Below are positions 1 to 6,365 of a DNA stretch of 11,497 bases, in pieces. The DNA is taken from assembly GCA_937135995.1 (NCBI GenBank), contig CAKZOF010000027.1, positions 1 to 11,497 on the forward strand, in the 5' to 3' direction. How positions within the stretch are numbered: the first letter of the stretch is position 1; the number at the start of each line of letters is the position of its first letter. Made by a program: the position numbers and the translations under genes. This stretch comes from an uncultured Pyrinomonas sp. Its GTDB lineage: Bacteria > Acidobacteriota > Blastocatellia > Pyrinomonadales > Pyrinomonadaceae. Below the pieces are notes generated by a model. The model ran no database searches and was not told the DNA's origin. It saw only the letters and a program-made list of their open reading frames with translations.

Positions 1-444
1 CTGCTCCTCATCCAGATGCCCTTTCTTTTCGCGCTCTACAGGGCCATCACCATTTCGCTCGACTTTCGTCAAGCGTCGTTTCTCTGGATGCCCGATCTGT
101 CGGCAGCCGATCCACTCCACATCCTTCCCGTTTTAATGGCCGCGTCGCTCTTTGTGCTGCAGGTCGTAACGCCCATGCCTTCCAACGATCCTGCGGCGCG
201 CATGCAGCGGAACATGATGGCCGTGCTGCTGCCCGTGATGATGCTTTACATGCTCTGGAGCGCGCCTGCCGGGTTGCTGGTCTACTGGTTCGTCGGCAAC
301 CTCGTCGGCTTCGGTCAACAACTCGTCATCAATCGTATGTTAAAATCCGAAGACGACGAGCCACCGCCGACCGAACAGGAGGAGGTCACGTCGAAAGGAA
401 AAGGCAGGCGTGCCAGTTCGCCTGCTTCGGCCGCTGCGAGATGA
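1..444 (+). CDS. yidC: Membrane protein insertase YidC/Oxa1, C-terminal part (5' truncated by window edge)
   Basis: The frame is open from base 1 and gives 147 residues to the TGA at 442-444; the start lies outside the window. The visible part is the C-terminal half of the conserved YidC/Oxa1 insertase fold. It starts in the amphipathic QMPFLFALYRAI segment, followed by hydrophobic helices at about residues 38-56, 71-86 and 88-105. The PAGLLVYWFVGNLVG stretch is typical of the last YidC helix. A charged, Pro/Glu/Lys-rich cytoplasmic tail (about residues 110-147) ends the protein. YidC inserts and folds inner-membrane proteins alone or with SecYEG; F0 subunit c of ATP synthase is a classic client of the family, which makes the downstream atp genes a suggestive neighbour. 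The stop overlaps the jag start (ATGA), so the two are translationally coupled. Confidence 0.95.
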   Translation: MLLIQMPFLFALYRAITISLDFRQASFLWMPDLSAADPLHILPVLMAASLFVLQVVTPMPSNDPAARMQRNMMAVLLPVMMLYMLWSAPAGLLVYWFVGNLVGFGQQLVINRMLKSEDDEPPPTEQEEVTSKGKGRRASSPASAAAR

Positions 445-902
445 ACGAGATAGGACAAAGAGCGGAAAAATTCCTGAACGATCTTTTTCGCTGCGCCGGT
501 TTCGAGTTGCGCGCTTACGCCACCGCCTCGGCCGACGCCTGCGCGGTGGAGATCACCGGCAAAGACGAACACCTTTTGCGCAGCGAGGGCGGCGAGCTGC
601 TCTACGCATTGGAGGATCTCCTCAACCAAATCTTTCTCGGCGCGCTGCCAAAGGGGGCGCGCATCATCTGCGATTCACACGGGTTTCGTGCCGAACGCGA
701 AGTCGAACTACGCGCTATGGCCCAGCATGCTGCGATGCGCGTCCGCTCCACCGGCACGCCGTTCATCTTCGGCCCGATGAGCGCCAACGAACGACGCATA
801 ATTCACTTGGCGCTCGCCGACAACGAGGATCTCATTACTGAGTCCTTCGGCGAAGGCCAGCAACGCCGCCTCAAAGTGAGTCTGAAACCAACGGCGACCT
901 GA
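441..902 (+). CDS. jag: Jag/KhpB-like RNA-binding protein with KH and R3H domains
   Basis: This 153-residue protein starts at ATG 441, overlapping the yidC stop by four bases. A KH-like region (about residues 25-70) precedes an R3H domain (about 80-150) whose signature R118-x3-H122 is present in NERRIIHLAL. Members of the family bind RNA and in several Gram-positive bacteria work with KhpA in cell-division and cell-wall control; the role here is inferred from family and from its standard position after yidC. Two points differ from textbook Jag: the N-terminal Jag_N domain is missing, and the KH GxxG loop reads RSEG (47-50), so its first glycine is lost and RNA binding may rest mainly on R3H. 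Confidence 0.9.
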   Translation: MNEIGQRAEKFLNDLFRCAGFELRAYATASADACAVEITGKDEHLLRSEGGELLYALEDLLNQIFLGALPKGARIICDSHGFRAEREVELRAMAQHAAMRVRSTGTPFIFGPMSANERRIIHLALADNEDLITESFGEGQQRRLKVSLKPTAT

Positions 903-937
903 ATGGAATCAAGCATCAAATTGAACTCCTATCTGCG

Positions 938-2308
938 ATGCAAGCAAGCGATACCATCGTCGCTGTTTCGACTCCGCCAGGGCGGGGCGGCATCGGCATC
1001 GTCCGCTTGAGCGGTCGGCAAGCGCTGGATCTGGCGCGCAAGCTGCTTTGCAAGGAGGATTTTGCGCCTGAACCGAATCGCGTCTCCCTCCACGTTCTGC
1101 GCGATCCTGAAACAGGCGAAGAGTTGGACCGCGCCCTTGTCACTTACTTTCAGGCTCCGCGCTCTTTCACCGGCGAAGATGTGATCGAGTTCAGCTGCCA
1201 CGGCTCGCCGGTTCTCCTGCTCCAGATCGTGGATGCGCTGCTTCGGCTCGGAGCGCGCGCAGCTGAGCCGGGCGAATTCACATTGCGCGCGCTGGCAAAC
1301 GGCAAGCTCAATCTGAGCCAAGCCGAAGCCATTCGCGATCTCATCGAAGCGCGAACCGCGGCTGCCGCCCGTCAAGCTGCACGGCAGTTGGGCGGCGAGC
1401 TCTCGGCCACTCTGCAGCCCCTCAAAGACGCTCTGCTCGAGCTCATCGTCCCGTTGGAATCGTCGCTCGAGTTCGTCGAAGACGACCTGCCAGACCTCGA
1501 AATTGAGCGGCTGAGCGCACGGCTTTCCGACCTTGTCCGTCGCATGGATGAGCTGGCTGCGACCTTTCGCGCCGGACGGCTGCTTAAAGACGGCTTGAAA
1601 GCCACGCTAGTGGGGCGACCGAATGTTGGTAAGTCTAGTATTTTCAATGCTTTACTTAAGCAAGATCGAGCCATCGTGACCGACCTCCCCGGAACCACGC
1701 GCGATGCTCTGAGCGAAATGATCAACCTCGAGGGCATTCCCGTTCTTCTCACTGACACGGCGGGCGTGCGTGATTCCGCCGATGCCATCGAACGCATGGG
1801 CATCGAGCGTACCCGTCGCGCGATCGCCGATGCCGACTTGTTGCTCGTTGTCGTCGATGGCTCCGAACCTTTGACCGCTGAGGATCGGGAGTTGATCTTG
1901 GAGGTCGCCCAGAGCCGCCACTTGATGGTCGCCAACAAATGTGATCTCGCGGGTTTCTCGCTGGGGCGCTTGCGGGAAACGGTCGCCAATGGAGCAGAGA
2001 TCATCGCTGTCTCGGCTCGCACGGGGCAAGGACTGGAGGATCTGCGAAGAGCCGTGTTGCGTTCGTGTTCGGCTCCCGAAAGCGCAACCGATAGCCTTCT
2101 TTTGACCAACGCCCGACACTACGACCTACTGCGCCGCGCAAGCGACGCGCTTGCCACCGCACAGAGGCTGCTGCAAGAACGCGCAAGCGAGGAATTGGTT
2201 TTGGTCGGCCTTTACGATGCGCTGCGCTACCTCGGTGAGATCACTGGAGAGACGACGCCAGAAGAGATCCTGACGCAGATATTCTCCACTTTCTGCATCG
2301 GAAAATGA
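938..2308 (+). CDS. mnmE: tRNA uridine-5-carboxymethylaminomethyl modification GTPase MnmE
   Basis: This 456-residue protein is normal length for the family. Its N-terminal tetrahydrofolate-binding domain opens with DTIVAVSTPPGRGGIG, which fixes the start at ATG 938; there is no clear Shine-Dalgarno. The embedded Ras-like G domain shows G1 GRPNVGKSS (226-234), G2 PGTTRD (251-256), G3 DTAG (273-276), G4 NKCD (333-336) and G5 SAR (359-361). The C-terminus ends in the catalytic FCIGK (452-456). With MnmG it builds the (carboxymethyl)aminomethyl group at C5 of wobble U34 in tRNAs reading NNA/NNG codons. It lies 35 bp after jag and 203 bp before the mnmG start. An AT-rich patch with atypical codons covers the G1 motif (about 1621-1660). 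Confidence 0.97.
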   Translation: MQASDTIVAVSTPPGRGGIGIVRLSGRQALDLARKLLCKEDFAPEPNRVSLHVLRDPETGEELDRALVTYFQAPRSFTGEDVIEFSCHGSPVLLLQIVDALLRLGARAAEPGEFTLRALANGKLNLSQAEAIRDLIEARTAAAARQAARQLGGELSATLQPLKDALLELIVPLESSLEFVEDDLPDLEIERLSARLSDLVRRMDELAATFRAGRLLKDGLKATLVGRPNVGKSSIFNALLKQDRAIVTDLPGTTRDALSEMINLEGIPVLLTDTAGVRDSADAIERMGIERTRRAIADADLLLVVVDGSEPLTAEDRELILEVAQSRHLMVANKCDLAGFSLGRLRETVANGAEIIAVSARTGQGLEDLRRAVLRSCSAPESATDSLLLTNARHYDLLRRASDALATAQRLLQERASEELVLVGLYDALRYLGEITGETTPEEILTQIFSTFCIGK

Positions 2309-2497
2309 GTTGGCTGATTTTCTTTCCCCGTCGTTTTCTGGCAAAATCATGAGTTGACTTGCTGTTGGAGCGCGTTGCTTGATAGCTTGACACTTCGCTT
2401 CGGCGCCACCGACGTCGGGACGAGCGCTATCATCGGGATGTTCCAGCGAACCTTGGAAACAGGAAGTCGGCTTTGGCACAACTCGTTCGAGCGGTTG

Positions 2498-2507
2498 AGG
2501 AGAAGGA
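2498..2507 (+). promoter_or_regulatory. Ribosome binding site setting the mnmG start
   Basis: AGGAGAAGGA lies 4 bases upstream of ATG 2512. It is a much better initiation context than the in-frame TTG at 2473, and it places MnmG at the family-typical 628 residues. The rest of the 2309-2511 gap holds TTGAC-type hexamers (2354, 2387) without a convincing -10 partner, so no promoter is called there. Confidence 0.7.
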
Positions 2508-2511
2508 AACG

Positions 2512-4398
2512 ATGAGGTTCAGTGGGTTCGACGAAAACTTCGATGTGATCGTCATTGGTGCGGGGCACGCTGGCTGCGAGGCGGCGTCTGCAGCGGCGCG
2601 CATGGGGGCGCAAACCGCTCTCGTCACCCTCAGCTTAGACACCATCGGGCAGATGTCTTGTAATCCAGCCGTGGGCGGCATCGCCAAAGGGCATCTCGTG
2701 CGCGAAATAGACGCATTGGGCGGGATTATGGGCCGCGTCATCGACCGCACAGGGATACAGTTTCGCCTCCTCAATCGCTCGCGCGGGCCCGCCGTGCGCG
2801 CGCCGCGCGCACAGGCCGATCGATCGCTCTATCGCGCCGAAATGCGCCGCACGCTCGAAGCCACGCCCAATCTGCATCTGCGACAGGGGCTAGTGATCGA
2901 CCTCATCGTGGAGGATGGCAAGGTTCGCGGCGTTGAGCTTCAAGACACGCGCCGCTTTCACGCCAAAGCCGTTGTCGTCGCGACGGGCACTTTTCTCAAC
3001 GGTCTCATCCACACGGGCAAGCGGACCTACACGGCCGGGCGAGCGGGTGAGCCGGCCTCCATCGAGTTGGCTGAAAGCCTCAAGCGGCTAGGCTTTCCCG
3101 TCGGAAGGCTCAAGACGGGGACGCCGCCGCGTCTCGATGGACGAACTATAGATTGGTCCGTCTTCGAGCCACAACCGGCGGATGAGCGGCCGGTTCCCTT
3201 CTCTTTCGCCACCGAGAGCATAGATCAACCGCAGGTCACATGCTATATCGGTTACACGAACGAGCGCGTACACCAAACCATCCGCGCTAACATACACGAA
3301 TCGCCGCTCTACTCTGGGCAGATTAAAGGCGTGGGACCGCGCTACTGCCCATCCATCGAGGACAAGGTAGTGAAGTTCCCCGACAAAAACAGGCACCAAC
3401 TCTTCCTCGAACCCGAGGGCTACGACACATACGAGGTCTATTTGAACGGCTTCTCTACTTCCATGCCCGCCGAGTTGCAGCAGGAGTTGGTTCACCAAGT
3501 CAAGGGCTTGGAAGAAGCGCGCATCATTCGGCCCGGTTATGCCATTGAGTACGATTTCGTCGATCCGCGCGAACTGACGCCGTTTTTGGAGACGACGCGT
3601 CTTCGCGGCCTCTTTTTCGCCGGTCAGATCAACGGCACAACGGGTTATGAAGAAGCTGCCTGCCAAGGTTTGATCGCGGGCATCAATGCTGCTCTCTTCG
3701 TTCGCGGCGAACCACTGTTCCGCTTGCATCGAGAAGAGTCTTACATCGGCGTCCTCATCGATGATCTCATTCACTACGGCGTGGATGAGCCATACAGAAT
3801 GTTCACCTCGCGCTCGGAGAACCGCTTGGCCTTGCGGTACGACACGGCTGATGCACGCCTTGCGCCACATGGGCGGAGGTTGGGACTGCTCGGTGATGAG
3901 GACTGGGAACGTTTCAATCGGCGGCGCGAGCGCTTGGCGAAACTCCGCGCCGTGATCGAAGGCACTCGATTCAAGCGCTCGGATGCCGTCCACGCCGAAC
4001 TCTCGCTCCGTTTGAACCAGAACCTCGGCGACGCTATTTCGCTCGCTCAGTTGGCACAGCGACCCAACGTCCATCCGGAACTGATCTACGAGTTGCTGCC
4101 GGCGGAGACGCGCGCCCAAACGAGCCTGAGCGACTTGGAAACGGTGCTCGCCGACATCATCTACAGCGGTTACATAGATGCACAGCGCGCGACGAACGAG
4201 CGGATCCACCAACACGATTACCTGCGGATTCCGCCCGACTTCAACTACCGTGCGATAAGTGGCCTGTCGCGTGAGATGGTCGAGCGGCTGGAACGGGCAC
4301 GTCCCGAAACCTTCGGACAGGCGCGCCGCGTCCCCGGAATGACACATGGGGCGCTGGCGACATTGCTCGTCCACCTCAAACTTCGGCGCGCGGCTTAA
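2512..4398 (+). CDS. mnmG: tRNA uridine-5-carboxymethylaminomethyl modification enzyme MnmG (GidA)
   Basis: This is a 628-residue FAD-dependent protein and the obligate partner of MnmE in wobble-U34 modification. From the chosen start it shows the FAD dinucleotide-binding loop GAGHAG (16-21) and the family block SCNPAVGGIAKGHL with Cys50. Further along are the RGPAVRAPRAQADR block, TGTFLNGLIHTGKRT, GRLKTGTPPRLDGR and PRYCPSIEDKV with the second conserved cysteine. The FAGQINGTTGYEEAACQG segment and a C-terminal helical domain ending PGMTHGALATLLVHLKLR complete it. All key motifs are intact. Start 2512 is preferred over TTG 2473 because of its Shine-Dalgarno and because the shorter form matches the usual length. 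It follows mnmE directly, which fits co-expression of a heterotetramer. The next gene is parA, more than 1.1 kb away, rather than rsmG. Confidence 0.97.
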   Translation: MRFSGFDENFDVIVIGAGHAGCEAASAAARMGAQTALVTLSLDTIGQMSCNPAVGGIAKGHLVREIDALGGIMGRVIDRTGIQFRLLNRSRGPAVRAPRAQADRSLYRAEMRRTLEATPNLHLRQGLVIDLIVEDGKVRGVELQDTRRFHAKAVVVATGTFLNGLIHTGKRTYTAGRAGEPASIELAESLKRLGFPVGRLKTGTPPRLDGRTIDWSVFEPQPADERPVPFSFATESIDQPQVTCYIGYTNERVHQTIRANIHESPLYSGQIKGVGPRYCPSIEDKVVKFPDKNRHQLFLEPEGYDTYEVYLNGFSTSMPAELQQELVHQVKGLEEARIIRPGYAIEYDFVDPRELTPFLETTRLRGLFFAGQINGTTGYEEAACQGLIAGINAALFVRGEPLFRLHREESYIGVLIDDLIHYGVDEPYRMFTSRSENRLALRYDTADARLAPHGRRLGLLGDEDWERFNRRRERLAKLRAVIEGTRFKRSDAVHAELSLRLNQNLGDAISLAQLAQRPNVHPELIYELLPAETRAQTSLSDLETVLADIIYSGYIDAQRATNERIHQHDYLRIPPDFNYRAISGLSREMVERLERARPETFGQARRVPGMTHGALATLLVHLKLRRAA

Positions 4399-4471
4399 CC
4401 TCTCTTTGTCCTGCCCTATGCGCAGCATGGGTAGGGGACGGCTGGTAAGCTTTCGCTTCCTGCGGTGCGAG

Positions 4472-4487
4472 CGTTTCACGTGGCACG
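4472..4487. promoter_or_regulatory. parS: parS-like centromere site 1
   Basis: CGTTTCACGTGGCACG matches the core of the widely conserved chromosomal parS 16-mer (TGTTNCACGTGNAACA) apart from the two outer bases and one inner base. The CACGTG centre is intact. It lies upstream of parAB, the usual neighbourhood, and its centre is 36 bp from site 2. ParB recognises such sites through its helix-turn-helix. Confidence 0.72.
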
Positions 4488-4507
4488 CAAGAGGTTGAAC
4501 CCACGGC

Positions 4508-4523
4508 CGTTTCACGTGGAACG
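4508..4523. promoter_or_regulatory. parS: parS-like centromere site 2
   Basis: CGTTTCACGTGGAACG matches parS at every position of the TGTTNCACGTGNAACA consensus except the outermost base on each side. It is nearly a perfect palindrome, with one arm mismatch. Both sites here carry C..G at the ends instead of the common T..A, suggesting a lineage-specific variant. This is the stronger of the two sites. Confidence 0.85.
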
Positions 4524-4691
4524 CACCCTCTTTGTTTTTGTCGTCTGACGTTTTGAGTTCGATGGAAAATGCCCTGGATCTGCGCTCTCAGTTCACCGGA
4601 TTTCGGAGACGTTGTTTCATCCATCCGGGTTAAGCGCGTTAATCAAGCGAAGGAGCGTCGCTTCGCTGCCGAGGAACCATCGTGTATCGAG

Positions 4692-4716
4692 CCGCGAGAA
4701 ACCCGCGGTGGTTTTT
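4692..4716 (+). terminator. Terminator-like GC hairpin with T-run
   Basis: CCGCG (4692-4696), a 7-base loop and CGCGG (4704-4708) are followed by TGG and then TTTTT (4712-4716). The 5-bp all-GC stem with a nearby T-run resembles a weak intrinsic terminator for transcription coming from mnmG. The three bases between stem and T-run lower confidence. Confidence 0.35.
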
Positions 4717-4799
4717 AACTCTGGATCGCTACTCACATTCAGCGACCAGCGGAAGATATGTGCGCAGGTGGATATCAGCGATGATTTTAACTCCGGATT

Positions 4800-4826
4800 G
4801 GGGCGTTGCGCATCGCAACCCCTTTT
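4800..4826 (+). terminator. Probable intrinsic terminator
   Basis: GGGG-C-GTTGCG (4800-4810), loop CAT and CGCAACCCC (4814-4822) form a 9-bp GC-rich stem with a single unpaired C, followed at once by TTTT (4823-4826). It would end transcripts from mnmG or from the structured region on its left. The complementary strand lacks a T-run, so it acts in the + direction. Confidence 0.55.
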
Positions 4827-4870
4827 GTCGAGGTCAAGTCGATTTTCCAGCGGGCCGGACGCACGAGGGG

Positions 4871-4978
4871 AGTCGGGAGTCGCTTTGAAGCAACCGCTCG
4901 TGAAACGGACCACCGCCCGCATCTGTTGGCGCAGCAGTGAAGTCGGGAGTCGCTTTGAAGCAACCGCTCGTGAAACGG
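4871..4978. repeat. Perfect 38-bp direct-repeat pair A
   Basis: The same 38 bases occur at 4871-4908 and 4941-4978 without a mismatch, beginning AGTCGGGAGTCGC and ending GTGAAACGG. The 32-bp segment between them (4909-4940) is unrelated to the sequence after the second copy, so this is not a simple tandem duplication of a 70-bp unit. A short GCTT-TG-AAGC inverted repeat lies inside each copy. Identity at every position implies recent origin or continued gene conversion. Confidence 0.95.
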
Positions 4979-4992
4979 GGGCAAATGATCCC

Positions 4993-5240
4993 TACGCATT
5001 GGGCTTCAAGAAGACCGAGGCCCCCAACAACGCATACGCTCTGCTTCTTCGGGGACCTACGCGTCGGGCATCAGGGCATTAATCGAACGAGCCTCGAGCG
5101 AGGCCACAGTCGATCCTTCATAACCGTGCAGCGTGTGGTGCTGGCTATCTGCTGGAGCAAAGACGGAGTGAAACCAGATTCAGTCGATCCTTCATAACCG
5201 TGCAGCGTGTGGTGCTGGAGTGATTGGGTACGCATCGGGC
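4993..5240. repeat. Three copies of a 12-bp motif, TACGCRTYGGGC
   Basis: TACGCATTGGGC (4993-5004), TACGCGTCGGGC (5058-5069) and TACGCATCGGGC (5229-5240) lie in the same orientation with starts 65 and 171 bases apart. They flank or intersperse with repeat pair B. They could be protein-binding iterons or remnants of the same repeat family as the 38-bp pairs; chance is not excluded for so short a motif. Confidence 0.5.
5107..5218. repeat. Perfect 38-bp direct-repeat pair B
   Basis: A second, unrelated 38-base sequence occurs identically at 5107-5144 and 5181-5218, beginning CAGTCGATCCTTC and ending GTGTGGTGCTGG. The copies are 74 bases apart with a 36-bp unrelated spacer (5145-5180). Copy length and geometry match pair A closely although the sequences do not. 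Confidence 0.95.
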
Positions 5241-5345
5241 GGAACTCGCAACAGTTCCCTTCGTGCGTTAGGCGTCAAGTCCCTTAATTTTAGCTCTCCC
5301 CGGACGGTCGCGGCGCACGTGGGCGTCAGATCTTTTCTGGACGAG

Positions 5346-5370
5346 CAAAAGCTGCCTCCAAACAGGCGGC
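5346..5370 (-). terminator. Terminator-like hairpin on the minus strand
   Basis: GCTGCCT (5351-5357) pairs with AGGCGGC (5364-5370) around a 6-base loop, with one G-T wobble. Read on the minus strand, the stem is followed by TTTTG (5350 down to 5346). It could stop leftward transcription from the parA promoter region. No minus-strand gene is visible nearby to need it, so it may simply be an insulating structure. Confidence 0.3.
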
Positions 5371-5465
5371 GGAAATGATAAAGTCTGCTGACATACGGCC
5401 TTTTCTAGCTTGAGAACCCGACGATCGTTCAAAAAAACCGTTTCGCAAACGCACACAGCCATTCC

Positions 5466-5494
5466 TTGACAAAAAAGTTGTAGCGTGCGATCCC
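5466..5494 (+). promoter_or_regulatory. Probable parAB promoter
   Basis: A perfect -35 hexamer TTGACA (5466-5471) is followed after 17 bases by the -10 position at 5489-5494, with an extended -10 TGC at 5486-5488. The -10 hexamer itself (GATCCC) is poor. The segment TTGAC-N10-TAGCGTGC is shared exactly with the region upstream of the atp genes (8616-8638), which supports its being functional. The inferred transcript start near 5500 would leave almost no leader for ATG 5511, another reason to prefer the parA start at 5541. Confidence 0.6.
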
Positions 5495-5540
5495 TCTTTC
5501 ATGTTAGTTTATGCGCTCTCCAGCGAAGAGCGAGGGCCAT

Positions 5541-6365
5541 ATGGCGAAGATCATTGCCGTAGCCAATCAGAAAGGCGGGGTGGGAAAGACGACCACAGCG
5601 GTCAATCTCGCCGCATCCTTGGCCTTCAGCGGGATGCGGGTTCTGCTCGTCGATGCTGATCCGCAAGCCAACGCGACCTCTGGCACGGGCATTCAGCGCG
5701 GAAGCTTCCGCCGTAGCCTCTACCACGTCCTCGTCCTCGGCGAACCCCTCTCCGCCATCATTCAGGACAACGAGATCGCTTCCCTGAAGATCGCTCCTTC
5801 GGAGCGCAACTTAACTGGAGCCGAAGTCGAACTCGTGGATGTCGAAAGGCGCGAACACCGCTTGAAAGCGGCCCTACAGGAGGTCAAAGACGATTTCGAT
5901 TACATCATCATCGATTGTCCGCCTTCGTTGGGGCTACTCACGCTCAACGCTTTGACCGCCGCCGATTCCCTGCTCGTGCCCATTCAGTGCGAGTATTTCG
6001 CGCTTGAAGGCGTCACGGAACTGTTCGATACCTTCGCCCGCATCCGGCGGTCGCTCAACCCGAACTTGGTCATCGAGGGGCTGCTGCTAACGATGTACGA
6101 CGAGCGCACCAACCTTTCGGCCGCGGTGGCGGCTGATCTGCGTGACTTCTATGGCAGCCAAGTGTTCGACACTGTGATCCCGCGCAACGTGCGTCTGGCG
6201 GAGGCGCCGAGCTACGGCAAACCGATCATCCTTTACGATCCGCGCTCACGCGGCGCGGAGAGTTACCTGCAGCTTGCAAAGGAGGTCTTGGCGCATGACA
6301 AGAAGAGCACTCGGCAGGGGCCTGAGCGCGCTGTTGTCGGAGTCCCCGGCGACAACCAACGATGA
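5541..6365 (+). CDS. parA: Chromosome-partitioning ATPase ParA (Soj family)
   Basis: This is a 274-residue ParA/MinD-type P-loop ATPase. The deviant Walker A KGGVGKTT (11-18) with signature Lys11, the [10 protein letters not shown] block (37-45) and Walker B-like [12 protein letters not shown] (120-131) are all intact. Such proteins bind DNA non-specifically as ATP dimers and move ParB-parS complexes after replication. ATG 5541 is chosen over ATG 5511 because it follows GAGGG (5532-5536), removes a poor N-terminal extension and places the P-loop at the family-usual distance from the start. Its 3' end overlaps parB by 71 bases, encoding a hydrophilic tail after about residue 252. parS sites lie about 1 kb upstream. 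Confidence 0.96.
   Translation: MAKIIAVANQKGGVGKTTTAVNLAASLAFSGMRVLLVDADPQANATSGTGIQRGSFRRSLYHVLVLGEPLSAIIQDNEIASLKIAPSERNLTGAEVELVDVERREHRLKAALQEVKDDFDYIIIDCPPSLGLLTLNALTAADSLLVPIQCEYFALEGVTELFDTFARIRRSLNPNLVIEGLLLTMYDERTNLSAAVAADLRDFYGSQVFDTVIPRNVRLAEAPSYGKPIILYDPRSRGAESYLQLAKEVLAHDKKSTRQGPERAVVGVPGDNQR
6278..6286 (+). promoter_or_regulatory. Strong Shine-Dalgarno setting the parB start
   Basis: AAAGGAGGT inside the 3' end of parA lies 8 bases before ATG 6295. It rules in ATG 6295 over the upstream in-frame TTG at 6274, which lies before this site and would use no such signal. It allows parB to be initiated independently while ribosomes still translate the end of parA. Confidence 0.85.

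Larger units (their letters stand above)
4646..4826 (+). ncRNA. Candidate structured RNA or structured DNA element with four hairpins
   Basis: Four strong local hairpins follow one another. (I) AGCGAAG 4646-4652 pairs with CTTCGCT 4661-4667. (II) CCGCG 4692-4696 pairs with CGCGG 4704-4708, then a T-run. (III) CTGG-A-TCGCT 4721-4730 pairs with AGCGA-CCAG 4741-4749, with one bulged A. (IV) GTTGCG 4805-4810 pairs with CGCAAC 4814-4819, extended by GGG/CCC around one unpaired C and followed by TTTT. The 14-mer TTTTAACTCYGGAT leads into both III (4713-4726) and IV (4785-4798), 72 bases apart, with one mismatch. I recognise no known RNA family. It could be an independent small RNA, the 3' UTR of mnmG, or DNA structure near parS. 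No promoter was identified. Confidence 0.35.
4399..5540. other. Long non-coding region between mnmG and parA
   Basis: These 1,142 bases hold no credible protein gene. Small open frames exist but carry no recognisable family motif and run through the repeats. In particular, nothing like the SAM-binding GxGxGxPG block of RsmG, the usual neighbour, is visible on either strand. Contents from left to right: a short hairpin after mnmG (CCTATGC 4415-4421 with GCATGGG 4425-4431, no T-run); two parS-like sites; an inverted repeat CCGGAT (4596-4601) with ATCCGG (4623-4628); four tighter hairpins (4646-4826); two 38-bp direct-repeat pairs; three copies of a 12-mer; a hairpin at 5091-5104 (GCCTCG/CGAGGC); a minus-strand terminator-like hairpin; and the parA promoter. 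One weak 7/9 DnaA-box match (4766-4774) is not enough to call an origin. Confidence 0.7.

Noticed and set aside
3088..4515. 475-codon open frame on the minus strand opposite mnmG
   Set aside because: It is antisense to a complete, fully conserved mnmG and has no family motif; long antisense frames are common in GC-rich genes.
4612..5082. 156-codon open frame on the + strand in the mnmG-parA gap
   Set aside because: It runs through the hairpins and both copies of repeat A, has no recognisable domain, a low-complexity Ser/Arg character and no Shine-Dalgarno; it fits chance in GC-rich DNA.
4871..5218. CRISPR array
   Set aside because: There are two different 38-mers with only two copies each, no consistent repeat, and no cas gene in the window.
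5304..5319. Third parS around the CACGTG at about 5308-5320
   Set aside because: Only the central hexamer matches; the flanks do not fit GTTNCACGTGNAAC. The same applies to CACGTG at about 8878-8883 inside atpF'.
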